A stretch of DNA of 64,000 nt from Buttiauxella ferragutiae (GCF_001654915.1 NZ_LXEQ01000044.1); one strand, 5' to 3'; positions 26,235 to 36,187 are shown, numbered from the stretch's first letter. Made by a program: numbers and translations. Notes: a model not told the origin generated them from the letters alone.

Positions 26235-27149
26235 ATGGACGCATTCTTCCTGCAACAGTTGATTAATGGCTTAACGCTAGGTTCCGTCTACGGGTTGATA
26301 GCCATTGGCTACACCATGGTTTACGGCATTATCGGCATGATTAACTTCGCGCACGGCGAAGTGTATATGATCTCCGCTTATCTGTGCGCCATCGGCCTGG
26401 CGCTACTGTCGTTCTTCGGCCTGCAATCATTCCCGTTACTGATCCTCGGCACGTTGGTATTTACCATTGTGGTGACGGGTGTGTATGGCTGGACCATTGA
26501 GCGCATCGCCTATAAACCGCTGCGCAACTCGACGCGTTTAGCGCCGCTGATCTCCGCCATTGGCATGTCGTTGATTCTGCAAAACTATGCACAAATCAGC
26601 CAGGGGCCGCGCCAGCAGGGCATTCCCACCATGCTTGATGGCGTGCTCCGTTTGCATATTGGCGATGGTTTTGTGCAAATCACTTATACCAAAGTGTTCA
26701 TCCTGATTGCTTCGTTTGCTGGCATGTTGCTGCTTACCTGGATAATTGGTAATACCAGGCTGGGACGCATGTGCCGTGCGGTTCAGCAAGACCGCAAAAT
26801 GGCTTCGATTCTGGGGATTAATACCGACCGCATTATCTCGCTGGTGTTTGTGATTGGTGCGGCGATGGCGGGGCTAGCGGGTGTGTTGATCACCATGAAC
26901 TACGGTACTTTTGATTTCTACGCCGGTTTTATTATTGGCATCAAAGCGTTCACGGCGGCAGTGCTGGGCGGGATTGGCTCGTTGCCTGGCGCGATGCTTG
27001 GCGGCTTAATTCTTGGTATTGCCGAGGCGCAGTTCTCGGGCATGGTGAATTCCGATTACAAAGATGTGTTCTCGTTTGGATTGCTGGTGGTGATCCTCAT
27101 TTTCCGTCCTCAGGGGCTGCTTGGCCGACCTTTCGTTGCCAAAGTGTGA
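26235..27149 (+). CDS. ABC permease, LivH type
   Basis: 304-residue inner-membrane permease of the branched-chain-amino-acid family. QQLINGLTLGSVYGLIAIGY and TMVYGIIGMINFAHGEVYM are the family's N-terminal motifs. The C-terminal EAA-like loop is KAFTAAVLGGIGSLPGAMLGG, which docks on the ATPase. About eight hydrophobic segments are visible. The ATG at 26235 is chosen since the longer frame starts inside the BIME. Followed by the LivM-type gene after 10 bases. Confidence 0.9.
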   Translation: MDAFFLQQLINGLTLGSVYGLIAIGYTMVYGIIGMINFAHGEVYMISAYLCAIGLALLSFFGLQSFPLLILGTLVFTIVVTGVYGWTIERIAYKPLRNSTRLAPLISAIGMSLILQNYAQISQGPRQQGIPTMLDGVLRLHIGDGFVQITYTKVFILIASFAGMLLLTWIIGNTRLGRMCRAVQQDRKMASILGINTDRIISLVFVIGAAMAGLAGVLITMNYGTFDFYAGFIIGIKAFTAAVLGGIGSLPGAMLGGLILGIAEAQFSGMVNSDYKDVFSFGLLVVILIFRPQGLLGRPFVAKV

Positions 27150-27159
27150 GGGAGAAAAA

Positions 27160-28452
27160 ATGACAACAGAAACGGTTATGCATGAAGGTTTTTCCCTCAA
27201 ACGCTGCGTGCTGGACGCGATTTTCGCCGGTCTTGTCGCATTGATTGTTTTTGGCCCGATAGTAGGTGTGGTGCTGGATGGCTACAGCTTTAATTTCGAA
27301 GGGCAGCGGCTGGTGGTCATTATTGCTGTGGTAATGGTCGGGCGTTTTTTATTGAGCGCTTTTTTGACCACACACGCCGGGATACGTTTTTTGAGCCGCT
27401 TTGAAACGGATAACTCGGGTGTGTATGTGCGCCTACCGGAATACAAAAGCCGCCTGCGCTGGATTATTCCGCTGGTGATTGCACTGGCAGTTTGTTTCCC
27501 GTTTGTGGCGACCAAATATGTACTGACAGTAGCGATCCTCGGGCTGATTTACGTGCTGCTTGGCCTTGGGCTGAATATTGTGGTGGGCCTCGCGGGGTTG
27601 TTGGACCTGGGTTACGTCGCCTTTTACGCCATTGGCGCGTATGGCCTGGCGCTGGGGTATCAATACCTCGGGCTGGGTTTTTGGTCGATGTTACCGCTTT
27701 CGGCGCTGATGGCGGCGGCGGCAGGTGCGCTTCTTGGTTTCCCTGTATTGCGTATGCACGGTGATTACCTGGCAATTGTGACGCTGGGATTCGGGGAAAT
27801 TATCCGTCTGGTGCTCAACAACTGGCTGACGTTTACCGGCGGCCCGAACGGGATCTCCGCACCGCCGCCGACGCTGTTTGGCCTTGAGTTTGGACGGCGC
27901 GCCAAAGAAGAAGGCGGAGTGCCGTTCCATGAGTTTTTCCATCTTACCTATAACCCCAACCTGAAATTTATTTTTATCTACACCATCCTGGTGCTGGTGG
28001 TTTTGCTGGTGCTGTACATCAAACACCGCCTGACACGCATGCCAATTGGCCGCGCCTGGGAAGCGTTGCGTGAAGATGAAATTGCCTGCCGATCGATGGG
28101 GCTGAATCATGTGCTGGTTAAGCTATCTGCTTTTACGCTGGGTGCTTCCACCGCGGGTATTGCCGGGGTCTTCTTCGCCACTTATCAGGGCTTTGTTAAC
28201 CCGACATCGTTCACCTTCTTTGAGTCGGCGTTAATTCTCGCCATTGTGGTTTTGGGTGGCATGGGGTCGACGATTGGCGTGGTGCTGGCAGCGTTTGTGC
28301 TGACCGTGACACCCGAACTACTGCGTAGTTTTGCTGAATATCGCGTGCTGCTGTTTGGCATGTTAATGGTGGTGATGATGATTTGGCGGCCACGTGGCCT
28401 GATTCGCATCAATCGTAGCGGCTTTGTGGTGCGCAAAGGAGTGGCGCCATGA
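27160..28452 (+). CDS. ABC permease, LivM type
   Basis: 430 residues. The N-terminal ~110 residues form the extra DUF3382-like pair of helices seen in LivM (CVLDAIFAGLVALIVFGPIV), followed by the permease domain: ILGLIYVLLGLGLNIVVGLA, then GDYLAIVTLGFGEIIRLVLNN and WEALREDEIACRSMGLN, the ATPase-docking EAA loop. It pairs with the LivH-type protein. GAGGGAGA lies before the ATG at 27160. The stop overlaps the next gene by four bases (ATGA), so translation is coupled. Confidence 0.9.
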   Translation: MTTETVMHEGFSLKRCVLDAIFAGLVALIVFGPIVGVVLDGYSFNFEGQRLVVIIAVVMVGRFLLSAFLTTHAGIRFLSRFETDNSGVYVRLPEYKSRLRWIIPLVIALAVCFPFVATKYVLTVAILGLIYVLLGLGLNIVVGLAGLLDLGYVAFYAIGAYGLALGYQYLGLGFWSMLPLSALMAAAAGALLGFPVLRMHGDYLAIVTLGFGEIIRLVLNNWLTFTGGPNGISAPPPTLFGLEFGRRAKEEGGVPFHEFFHLTYNPNLKFIFIYTILVLVVLLVLYIKHRLTRMPIGRAWEALREDEIACRSMGLNHVLVKLSAFTLGASTAGIAGVFFATYQGFVNPTSFTFFESALILAIVVLGGMGSTIGVVLAAFVLTVTPELLRSFAEYRVLLFGMLMVVMMIWRPRGLIRINRSGFVVRKGVAP

Positions 28453-29324
28453 GTGAAATGATTCTTAGCGTCGAACATTTGATGATGCACTTCGGCGGTA
28501 TTAAAGCGCTTAACGACGTGAATCTTGAGGTGCGCCGTGGGTCGATTACCGCACTGATTGGCCCCAATGGCGCGGGGAAAACCACGGTATTTAACTGCCT
28601 GACCGGTTTTTATAAAGCCTCCGGCGGCAATATCTTGTTTAACACGCGTGATAAAACCACCAACGTGATTCAAATCCTCGGGCAGAAATTCCAGCCTGGC
28701 GACTGGGTTAATCCGGCGCAACTGGGTTCGCGTCTGTTCTACAAAATGTTCGGCGGCACACACCTGGTAAACCGCGCCGGGCTTGCGCGAACCTTTCAAA
28801 ATATCCGCTTGTTCCGGGAAATGTCGGTGGTGGAAAACCTGCTGGTGGCGCAGCACATGCAGGTGAACCGTAATTTGCTTGCCGGTGTGCTGAATACGCC
28901 TGCGTATCGACGCGCCGAAAGCCGTGCTTTAGACCGCGCGTTTTACTGGCTGGAAGTGGTGGAACTGGTTGATTGTGCTAATCGTCTGGCGGGTGAGATG
29001 TCTTACGGGCAACAGCGGCGGCTCGAAATTGCCCGTGCGATGTGTACCGCGCCGGAAATGATCTGCCTCGATGAACCGGCTGCGGGTTTGAACCCGGTTG
29101 AAACCCGCACGCTGAGTAAGATAATCCGCTTCCTGCGCGACCACCACAGCATCACCGTGCTGCTGATTGAACATGATATGGGCATGGTGATGGAGATTTC
29201 CGACCACATCATTGTACTCGACCACGGGGACGTGATTGCGCAGGGTAAACCTGAACAAATCCAACACGATGACAAAGTGATTGCCGCCTATCTGGGCACC
29301 GACGAAGACGAGGTCAGTGTATGA
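28449..29324 (+). CDS. ABC ATPase, LivG type
   Basis: 291-residue cytoplasmic ATPase. Walker A GPNGAGKTT (about residues 37-45), the signature MSYGQQRRLEIARAM, Walker B ICLDEPAAGLNP and the H-loop VLLIEHDMGMVM are all intact. The insertion after Walker A (DWVNPAQLGSRLFYKMFGGTHLV) is longer than in most ATPases, as in LivG. The tail DHGDVIAQGKPEQIQHDDKV is typical. It overlaps both neighbours by four bases. With the LivF-type protein it powers import. Confidence 0.92.
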   Translation: MSEMILSVEHLMMHFGGIKALNDVNLEVRRGSITALIGPNGAGKTTVFNCLTGFYKASGGNILFNTRDKTTNVIQILGQKFQPGDWVNPAQLGSRLFYKMFGGTHLVNRAGLARTFQNIRLFREMSVVENLLVAQHMQVNRNLLAGVLNTPAYRRAESRALDRAFYWLEVVELVDCANRLAGEMSYGQQRRLEIARAMCTAPEMICLDEPAAGLNPVETRTLSKIIRFLRDHHSITVLLIEHDMGMVMEISDHIIVLDHGDVIAQGKPEQIQHDDKVIAAYLGTDEDEVSV

Positions 29325-30040
29325 GTGAGGCGATGCTGGAATTTCGCAATGTGGACGTTTTTTACGGCGCGATTCAGGCGCTAAAACAGGTTTCTTTGCA
29401 GGTCAACGAAGGGGAAACCGTGGCGTTGATTGGCGCGAACGGGGCCGGGAAATCGACGTTGTTGATGTCGATTTTCGGCCAGCCCCGTATTCGCGCCGGG
29501 CAAATTCTGTTTCGTGGCGACGACATCAGCCATAAATCGACGCACTTTGTGGCGTCTGGCGGCATTGCGCAAGCGCCGGAAGGGCGACGGATTTTCCCGG
29601 ATATGACGGTCGAAGAAAACCTGCTGATGGGCACCATACCCATCGGTAATCAGTATGCCGCGCAGGATTTGCAGACCATGTTTGATCTGTTCCCGCGTTT
29701 AAAAGAGCGCCGCAAACAGCGAGCGATGACCATGTCAGGTGGCGAGCAGCAAATGCTGGCGATTGCCCGCGCGCTGATGAGCCGCCCGAAATTGTTACTG
29801 CTGGATGAACCAAGCCTGGGTCTGGCACCGATTGTGGTGAAGCAAATCTTCCACACGCTGCGTGAACTGGCGCGCAACGGCATGACGATTTTTCTGGTGG
29901 AGCAGAACGCCCACCACGCGCTGAAACTTTCTGACCGCGGTTATGTGATGGCCAACGGGCAGATCAGGTTGAGCGGCAGCGGCGAGGAGTTGTTGGGGAA
30001 CGAGGAAGTGCGGAAGGCGTATTTAGGTGGGCATGGTTGA
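29321..30040 (+). CDS. ABC ATPase, LivF type
   Basis: 239-residue second ATPase of the importer. Walker A GANGAGKST, then QAPEGRRIFPDMTVEENLLMG, the signature MSGGEQQMLAIARALM, Walker B LLLDEPSLGLAP and the H-loop FLVEQNAHHAL. The EGRRIFP motif is diagnostic of LivF. Last gene of the operon; the stop is followed by REP sequence. Confidence 0.92.
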   Translation: MSEAMLEFRNVDVFYGAIQALKQVSLQVNEGETVALIGANGAGKSTLLMSIFGQPRIRAGQILFRGDDISHKSTHFVASGGIAQAPEGRRIFPDMTVEENLLMGTIPIGNQYAAQDLQTMFDLFPRLKERRKQRAMTMSGGEQQMLAIARALMSRPKLLLLDEPSLGLAPIVVKQIFHTLRELARNGMTIFLVEQNAHHALKLSDRGYVMANGQIRLSGSGEELLGNEEVRKAYLGGHG

Positions 30041-30076
30041 GAAGCATTTTGTCGGATGACGATTTTGGTTTTGTAG

Positions 30077-30102
30077 GGTGGATAAGCGCAGCGTCATCCA
30101 CC
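30077..30102. repeat. REP-like palindrome
   Basis: GGTGGATAAGCG-CA-GCGTCATCCACC between the importer operon and yeeO. A half unit (GTCGGATGACG) precedes it at 30051. Confidence 0.75.
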
Positions 30103-30166
30103 GTTAGTTTGGGCTAAATTTAAAGAAATACTTTGCAGGATAAGCAATACTAAATCATTATTTGAA

Positions 30167-31630
30167 ATGTGGTTTCACTTCCCCCCAAGGTCAATCTTGA
30201 ACTTACAAGCAGCACTTCACCAGCGTGTGGCTAAAACACGCTGGTATGCCAAACGAAAAAGTTATCGTGTCCTGTTCTGGCGCGAAATAACTCCCCTTGC
30301 AGTGCCTATCTTCCTGGAAAACACCTGCGTTTTATTGATGGGCGTGTTGAGTACCTTCCTGGTGAGCTGGCTGGGGAAAGAGGCGATGGCAGGCGTCGGT
30401 CTGGCCGACAGCTTCAATATGGTGATTATTGCGTTCTTTGCCGCGGTGGATCTCGGTACTACGGTGGTGGTGGCGTTCAGCCTCGGTAAACGTGACCCGA
30501 AACGGGCGCGTGATGCAGCACGGCAGTCGCTGATCCTGATGACGATTATTGCCATCGGGCTGGCCGCCGGTATTCACCTTGCGGGTGAATATGTGGTGAA
30601 TATTATTGCTGGCGCGGCAACGCCTGAAGTGAAAGCGCTGGCGTTGTCTTATCTACAAACGACAGTCTGGAGTTACCCGGCGGCGGCGATTGCGCTTATC
30701 AGTAGCGGCGCATTGCGTGGGGCAGGGAACACCAAAATCCCGCTGCTGATTAATGGCGGGATGAACATTCTCAACATTATCATCAGTAGCATCCTGATTT
30801 ATGGCGCGTTGGGCTGGAACGGGCTGGGCTTTTTTGGCGCCGGACTTGGGCTGACTATTTCACGCTATATCGGTGCGCTGGGCTTTATTTATGTTCTGGT
30901 GGTGGGTTTTGCCCCTTCGTTGCGTATCTCGCTGAAAAGCTATTTCCGCCCGCTGAAAGTCGGCATTTTGTGGGAAGTGCTGGGGATTGGTATTCCCGCC
31001 AGTATCGAATCGGTGTTGTTTAACGCCGGTAAATTGCTGACGCAAATGTTTGTTGCCGGAATGGGCACCAACGTGATTGCTGGTAACTTCATCGCCTTTT
31101 CCATTGCGGCGTTGATTAACTTACCGGGGAACGCGCTGGGTTCGGCATCCACCATTATTGTCGGCAAGCGTCTTGGGAAAGGGCAAATTGGCCAGGCGGA
31201 ACGGCAACTGCGCCACGTATTCTGGCTGTCTACGCTTGGCCTGACGATTATTGCCTGGGGAACCGCGCCGTTTGCCGGCTTGATGGCGTCGTTTTACACC
31301 AGTGAAGATGACGTCAAAGAAGTGGTTAAAATCCTGATTTGGTTGAACGCCGCATTTATGCCGATTTGGGCGGCTTCGTGGGTTCTACCTGCTGGTTTGA
31401 AAGGGGCGCGTGATGCGCGTTTCGCCATGTGGGTTTCCATGGCAAGTATGTGGGGCTGTCGCGTGGTGGCGGGCTACACATTAGGCATTGTGCTGGGAAT
31501 GGGCGTGGTCGGTGTCTGGATGGGGATGTTCTTCGACTGGACAGTGCGCGGCGTATTGTTCTACTGGCGCATGGTCAGCGGTCGCTGGCTTAAAAAATAC
31601 CCTCGTCCTAAAAAAGAACCGCTCCCGTAA
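30167..31630 (+). CDS. yeeO: YeeO-type MATE exporter
   Basis: 487 residues with twelve hydrophobic segments. It closely follows E. coli YeeO from WHAKRKSYKVLFWREITPLA-like RKSYRVLFWREITPLAVPIF, through LVSWLGKEAMAGVGLADSFN, to GALRGAGNTKIPLLINGGMN. The C-terminal half repeats the fold (AGNFIAFSIAALINLPGNAL, ASWVLPAGLKGARDARFAMW). YeeO of E. coli exports FMN, FAD and dipeptides. The N-terminus is shorter than the annotated E. coli protein. In E. coli it also sits between tRNA-Asn genes, so this is the orthologous location. Confidence 0.93.
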   Translation: MWFHFPPRSILNLQAALHQRVAKTRWYAKRKSYRVLFWREITPLAVPIFLENTCVLLMGVLSTFLVSWLGKEAMAGVGLADSFNMVIIAFFAAVDLGTTVVVAFSLGKRDPKRARDAARQSLILMTIIAIGLAAGIHLAGEYVVNIIAGAATPEVKALALSYLQTTVWSYPAAAIALISSGALRGAGNTKIPLLINGGMNILNIIISSILIYGALGWNGLGFFGAGLGLTISRYIGALGFIYVLVVGFAPSLRISLKSYFRPLKVGILWEVLGIGIPASIESVLFNAGKLLTQMFVAGMGTNVIAGNFIAFSIAALINLPGNALGSASTIIVGKRLGKGQIGQAERQLRHVFWLSTLGLTIIAWGTAPFAGLMASFYTSEDDVKEVVKILIWLNAAFMPIWAASWVLPAGLKGARDARFAMWVSMASMWGCRVVAGYTLGIVLGMGVVGVWMGMFFDWTVRGVLFYWRMVSGRWLKKYPRPKKEPLP

Positions 31631-31872
31631 ACCGTTCATCTGGACGGTTCTTCCCTGGTCGGATTCGCAGTAGCGGTATCCGACTTTTATTCTGCATGAT
31701 TAATTATCCACCAGCTCAATATCTCGTCATTCATCCAAAACATGATATCTATCACCTGTTAACGTCTCGTTTTGACTATTAACGTAAAGTTAGTAGCTGT
31801 TAATTATTCTAAAATGTTATTAATTGCACCAAACAATAACTTCTATGAATGAAACAGTGAGCAGAGGTAGGA

Positions 31873-33423
31873 ATGAGTACAACGACAAGGAACACGGAAG
31901 GTCGTCTAATGACAGGATTTCTCAACGCTGTTGAGAAAGCAGGGAATAAATTACCCGAACCCGCTTTGATCTTTTTCTATTTTTTATTGGTCGTTATGGC
32001 AATGTCGGCGGTGCTTTCCACCATTGATTTCGATGTCATAAATCCTGTTACAAATGAAGCCGTTAAGATTAATAACCTGCTTTCAGCTGAGGCCTTAACG
32101 GTCACTATTTCTTCGATGGTCACCACATTTACCAGTTTTGCACCGTTGGGGATCGTGCTGGTGGCGATGCTCGGTGTCGGCGTGGCAGAAAGCTCAGGCT
32201 TTATTAATACCGGCCTGAAGAAAATGCTGCGTGTGACGCCGAAGAAACTGTTAACCCCGATGATTATTTTCGTCGCCATGTTCAGCCACGTGGCGGCTGA
32301 TGCGGGTTACGTGCTGGTGATTCCATTGGGCGCAATTATCTTTATGTCTGCCGGGCGCCACCCGTTAGCCGGTATTGCAGCGGCATTTGCCGGGGTATCG
32401 GGCGGCTTTGCGGCCAACATGGTGCCAACCGGTAACGATGCGTTACTGCAAGGCTTCACCCAAACGGCGGCGCAGTTGCTGGACAACACTTACACCGTTA
32501 ACACGCTATGTAACCTGTTCTTCGGCATCGGTTCGACGGTGATGATCACGCTGGTTGGCTGGTGGGTAACCGAACGCATTGTTGAGCCACGCGTGTCAAA
32601 ACTGAAAATCGACGGTGATTATCAGCATAACGAAGATATGAGCAACTACAGCGTACAGGAAAGCCGTGGTTTTAAAGTGGCTGGCCTGGTGATGGTTCTG
32701 GGGCTGGCTGGGCTTGCCGCTCTGGCATGGCCTGAAACTTCGTTGCTGCGCGGTAGTGATGGCTCGCTGACCAGTTATGGTGCGCCAATCATGAAATCTA
32801 TCGTACCGCTGATTTTCTTGATCTTTATTATCCCTGGTATTGTTTACGGTTTTGTCGCCGGGACATTCAGCAGCGGTAAAGACGTCATCAATGCGATGAA
32901 TGAATCCATGAGTAAAATGGGTTCGTACATGGTAATGGCCTTCTTCTGCGCCATGTTTATCAAAGCGTTTGGCGATTCCAATATTGGTACCTTGATTGCA
33001 CTGGCCGGTGCCGATGTGCTGAAAACCATGGCGTTGCCAGGTGAAGCTACCATTATTGGTATGATTTTGCTGACGGCGGTTGTGAACATTCTGATTGGTT
33101 CTGCTTCGGCAAAATGGGCGCTGTTGTCGCCAATTATGGTGCCAATGCTGATGGCGGTGGGGATCTCCCCGGAACTGACGCAGGCTGCGTTCCGTATCGG
33201 TGACTCAACCACCAACATTATTACGCCGCTGATGGTGTTCTTCCCGCTGGTGGTGGTGTATTGCCAACGCTATGTGAAATCCACCGGTGTGGGTACGCTG
33301 GTATCGATGATGGTGCCGTACTCGGTGATCTTCTTTATCTGCTGGAGCATCTTCCTGCTGGTGTGGTGGGCAGTTGGCTTGCCGTTGGGCGTTAACGCGC
33401 CGTACACGTATCCGATTTCGTAA
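31873..33423 (+). CDS. AbgT-family transporter (p-aminobenzoyl-glutamate type)
   Basis: 516-residue inner-membrane protein. FLNAVEKAGNKLPEPALIFF, NLLSAEALTVTISSMVTTFT, FAPLGIVLVAMLGVGVAESS and SHVAADAGYVLVIPLGAIIF are AbgT-family motifs. The second half has IGSASAKWALLSPIMVPMLM and AFRIGDSTTNIITPLMVF, corresponding to the two re-entrant hairpins of the AbgT/MtrF fold. AbgT imports p-aminobenzoyl-glutamate, while MtrF/YdaH homologues export sulfonamides, so the direction here is open. No abgA or abgB hydrolase genes are next to it. GAGGTAGGA precedes the ATG. Confidence 0.88.
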   Translation: MSTTTRNTEGRLMTGFLNAVEKAGNKLPEPALIFFYFLLVVMAMSAVLSTIDFDVINPVTNEAVKINNLLSAEALTVTISSMVTTFTSFAPLGIVLVAMLGVGVAESSGFINTGLKKMLRVTPKKLLTPMIIFVAMFSHVAADAGYVLVIPLGAIIFMSAGRHPLAGIAAAFAGVSGGFAANMVPTGNDALLQGFTQTAAQLLDNTYTVNTLCNLFFGIGSTVMITLVGWWVTERIVEPRVSKLKIDGDYQHNEDMSNYSVQESRGFKVAGLVMVLGLAGLAALAWPETSLLRGSDGSLTSYGAPIMKSIVPLIFLIFIIPGIVYGFVAGTFSSGKDVINAMNESMSKMGSYMVMAFFCAMFIKAFGDSNIGTLIALAGADVLKTMALPGEATIIGMILLTAVVNILIGSASAKWALLSPIMVPMLMAVGISPELTQAAFRIGDSTTNIITPLMVFFPLVVVYCQRYVKSTGVGTLVSMMVPYSVIFFICWSIFLLVWWAVGLPLGVNAPYTYPIS

Positions 33424-33439
33424 TCGGTTTAAATGTAAA

Positions 33440-33467
33440 GGGTGGATGACGCAGCGCTTATCCACCC
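33440..33467. repeat. REP-like palindrome
   Basis: GGGTGGATGACG-CA-GCGCTTATCCACCC between the convergent AbgT-type and LysR genes; with the TT that follows it may also help termination. Confidence 0.75.
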
Positions 33468-33473
33468 TTCGAG

Positions 33474-34388
33474 TTACACTTTTCGCGACGAAATCTGTAA
33501 CTCGTCGCAACGCTGTTTCACCGCTTGATGTAACAAGCGCACTGTGGTTGAAAGCTGTTTACGATGCGGGCAAATCAAATTCAGCGGCACACTATCACCC
33601 TGATACTGCGGCAGAATAATCTTCAAACGGCCTGCGTTGACATCTTCGCTAACATCCAGCCATGATTTATAAGCAATCCCTTCCCCCGCCACCGCTAAAC
33701 GGCGTATCACTTCGGCGTCATCGCTGATCATCGCGCTTTTCACCGCCACATGATGCGCATCGCCATCCAGGTTTAATGTCCATTTGTCATAAACCCGCCC
33801 GCGAATCGCATAGGTCAGGGCTTCATGCTGCACCAGTTCGCTGATGGTTTTCGGCTCGCCACAACGTTCAAGATACGACGGAGATGCCACCACCACGCGA
33901 TGGTTATCCGGTGCCAGTGGCAGCGCCACATATGAGGCATCGTCGTTATTGCCGTAACGAAACGCGACATCCACTGGATCTTTAAATACGTCGGTCAGTT
34001 GGTCGGAAAACAGAATTTTCAGATGCAGTGCCGGATGCTCCCGGCGAAATGCCTGAAATACGCCCAGCAGCATATTACGCCCGAGATCGGACGGCACCGC
34101 AATTTGCAACACGCCGCGCACTTCATCACTCGCAGGCTGGATTTGTTCAAATCCGGCTTCCAGGGTTTGCAGCGCGGTAATGGCATACGGCAGCCAGGTT
34201 TCGCCTTCGGGCGTTAACCGCAGGCTGCGAGTAGAACGGGCAAACAGGCGGATATTCAGCGTTTGTTCAAGGCGTTTAATCGCGGTGCTAACCTGTGCTG
34301 GCTGCAAGCCGGCTTCACGCGCGGTGTCGCTAAAACTGTTTAAGGCGGCGGCCCTGACAAACAAAGTGAGGTCTTCCAACCTGAGCAT
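33474..34388 (-). CDS. LysR-family regulator of the adjacent oxidoreductase operon
   Basis: 304 residues. The helix-turn-helix covers LTLFVRAAALNSFSDTAREA and LQPAQVSTAIKRLEQ (about residues 6-42), followed by RSLRLTPEG and a LysR substrate-binding domain (RGVLQIAVPSDLGRN). It is divergent from the zinc-type dehydrogenase/nitroreductase/monooxygenase operon across about 110 bases, so I infer that it controls those genes, probably in response to a quinone or another electrophile. Its inducer is unknown. Confidence 0.88.
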   Translation of the reverse strand: MLRLEDLTLFVRAAALNSFSDTAREAGLQPAQVSTAIKRLEQTLNIRLFARSTRSLRLTPEGETWLPYAITALQTLEAGFEQIQPASDEVRGVLQIAVPSDLGRNMLLGVFQAFRREHPALHLKILFSDQLTDVFKDPVDVAFRYGNNDDASYVALPLAPDNHRVVVASPSYLERCGEPKTISELVQHEALTYAIRGRVYDKWTLNLDGDAHHVAVKSAMISDDAEVIRRLAVAGEGIAYKSWLDVSEDVNAGRLKIILPQYQGDSVPLNLICPHRKQLSTTVRLLHQAVKQRCDELQISSRKV

Positions 34389-34498
34389 TTTAACTCTCCG
34401 AGTATAAGTGTTGTTTTCTAACGGCTGTTTTTAGCCAGCAGCACACCTTGTACCATGAGTTCATTCACACGATGAACCCTTTAATCTCTGGAGCACCC

Positions 34499-35506
34499 AT
34501 GAAAGCAATCGCGATAACCCAAGCCGCACAGGATGGCAGCAATCTGGACTTTCTGAACGAGATAACTGTACCGACGCCGGTCGCGTCAGGCCATGATTTG
34601 CTGGTCGAGGTGAAAGCGATTTCGGTGAACCCGGTAGATACCAAAGTTCGCGCCGGTTTTAAAGCCGACCAGCCACGGGTATTGGGTTGGGATGCCGTCG
34701 GGGTAGTGGTGGCAACGGGCGAAGCGGTTAGCTTGTTTAAGCCTGGCGATGAAGTGTGGTACGCCGGTTCGTTGACGCGCCCTGGCAGCAATAGCGAATT
34801 CCAGTTGGTGGATGAGCGCATCGTGGCTCTGAAACCCAAAACGATTGATAACGCCTCTGCTGCTGCATTGCCTTTAACCGCGATCACTGCCTGGGAACTG
34901 TTGTTTGACCGCCTGGGTGTGAAAGAAAAGGGCAATGAAAACGATGTGCTGCTGATTGTCGGCGCGGCGGGTGGCGTGGGTTCTATTCTCACTCAGTTAG
35001 CGCGCAAGCTGACCAACATTACGGTTATTGGCACCGCCTCACGCCCGCAAAGCCAAAAATGGGTGACAGATTTAGGGGCGCATCATGTTATCGACCACAG
35101 CAAGCCGCTGGCGGAAGAGCTGACGCGGATTGGCGTGAAGCAGGTGACTCACGTTGCCAGCCTTAACCAAACCGAACAACACTACAGCCAACTGATTGAA
35201 GTGCTGGCACCGCAAGGAAAACTGGCGTTGATTGACGACCCGGAAACGCTGGATGCGCGTCCGTTGAAGGTGAAAAGCATTTCTCTGCACTGGGAATTTA
35301 TGTTCACCCGTTCGATGTTTGAAACCCGCGACATGATTGAGCAACACCGCCTGTTAACTCGTGTGGCCGATTTAATTGACCAGCGCGTGCTGCAAACCAC
35401 GCTGGGCGAACATTTCGGAACGATTAACGCGGCAAACTTACGTCGTGCCCATGAATTGATTGAAAGCAATCGAGCGGTCGGTAAAATCGTGCTTGAAGGC
35501 TTCTAA
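34499..35506 (+). CDS. Zinc-type alcohol dehydrogenase-like / quinone oxidoreductase (MDR family)
   Basis: 335 residues: a GroES-like N-terminal domain (VEVKAISVNPVDTKVRAGF, then VLGWDAVGVVVATGE) and a Rossmann domain with LLIVGAAGGVGSILTQLAR (about residues 152-171), the NADPH-binding glycine motif. The cysteine ligands of the structural zinc are not seen, so it fits the zinc-free quinone reductase branch of the medium-chain dehydrogenases. Expected reaction: NAD(P)H-dependent reduction of quinones or enones. Start at the ATG at 34499 after CTGGAG; an earlier ATG at 34448 is weaker. The nitroreductase gene follows after 27 bases. Confidence 0.85.
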   Translation: MKAIAITQAAQDGSNLDFLNEITVPTPVASGHDLLVEVKAISVNPVDTKVRAGFKADQPRVLGWDAVGVVVATGEAVSLFKPGDEVWYAGSLTRPGSNSEFQLVDERIVALKPKTIDNASAAALPLTAITAWELLFDRLGVKEKGNENDVLLIVGAAGGVGSILTQLARKLTNITVIGTASRPQSQKWVTDLGAHHVIDHSKPLAEELTRIGVKQVTHVASLNQTEQHYSQLIEVLAPQGKLALIDDPETLDARPLKVKSISLHWEFMFTRSMFETRDMIEQHRLLTRVADLIDQRVLQTTLGEHFGTINAANLRRAHELIESNRAVGKIVLEGF

Positions 35507-35533
35507 TTACATAAAAATCATAGAGAAAACATC

Positions 35534-36187
35534 ATGGATATCATTCAATCAGCAGCTTCACGTTACTCAACTAAAGCGTTTGATCCGAGCAAAAAAATCA
35601 CCGCTGAAAACATCGAAAAAGTGAAGGATTTGCTGCGCCTCAGCCCGTCCAGCACCAACTCGCAGCCGTGGCATTTTATTTTGGCCAGCACACCTGAAGC
35701 CAAAGCGCGTATTGCCAAAGCAACGTCTGGTTTCTATGTGTTCAACGAGCGCAAAGTGCTTGATGCTTCACATGTGGTGGTGTTCTGCGCGAAAACGGCG
35801 ATTGATGAAACGCATCTTTCTAAACTGTTGGACCAGGAAAATGCCGATGGCCGTTTTGCCAGCCAGCAGGCGATGGAAGGGCAGCACAAAGGCCGTTCCT
35901 ATTTTGTGAATATGCATCGCTTTGATTATAAAGATGCGCAGCACTGGATGGAAAAGCAGGTTTATCTCAACGTCGGTAACTTCTTGCTGGGTGTTTCCAC
36001 GCTGAATATCGACGCGGTGCCAATCGAAGGTTTTGACGCGCGTATTCTGGATGAAGAATTTGGCCTGCGTGAAAAAGGTTTCACCAGCCTGGTTATCGTG
36101 CCGATTGGTTATCGTAGCGTGGAAGACTTCAACGCCGCGTTGCCAAAATCGCGTCTCGAATTCAGCGAAATTTTAACGGAGTGCTAA
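35534..36187 (+). CDS. nfsB: NfsB-type oxygen-insensitive NAD(P)H nitroreductase
   Basis: 217 residues, matching E. coli NfsB in length and in several segments: the start MDIIQSAASRYSTKAFDPSK, then LLRLSPSSTNSQPWHFILAS (FMN-phosphate contacts), then the C-terminal GFTSLVIVPIGYRSVEDFNA and LPKSRLEFSEI. It forms an FMN dimer that reduces nitroaromatics and quinones with NAD(P)H, in the cytosol. The stop lies two bases before the next gene's start codon. In E. coli nfsB lies elsewhere; here it is part of a small LysR-controlled detoxification operon, so it could be a second copy. Confidence 0.88.
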   Translation: MDIIQSAASRYSTKAFDPSKKITAENIEKVKDLLRLSPSSTNSQPWHFILASTPEAKARIAKATSGFYVFNERKVLDASHVVVFCAKTAIDETHLSKLLDQENADGRFASQQAMEGQHKGRSYFVNMHRFDYKDAQHWMEKQVYLNVGNFLLGVSTLNIDAVPIEGFDARILDEEFGLREKGFTSLVIVPIGYRSVEDFNAALPKSRLEFSEILTEC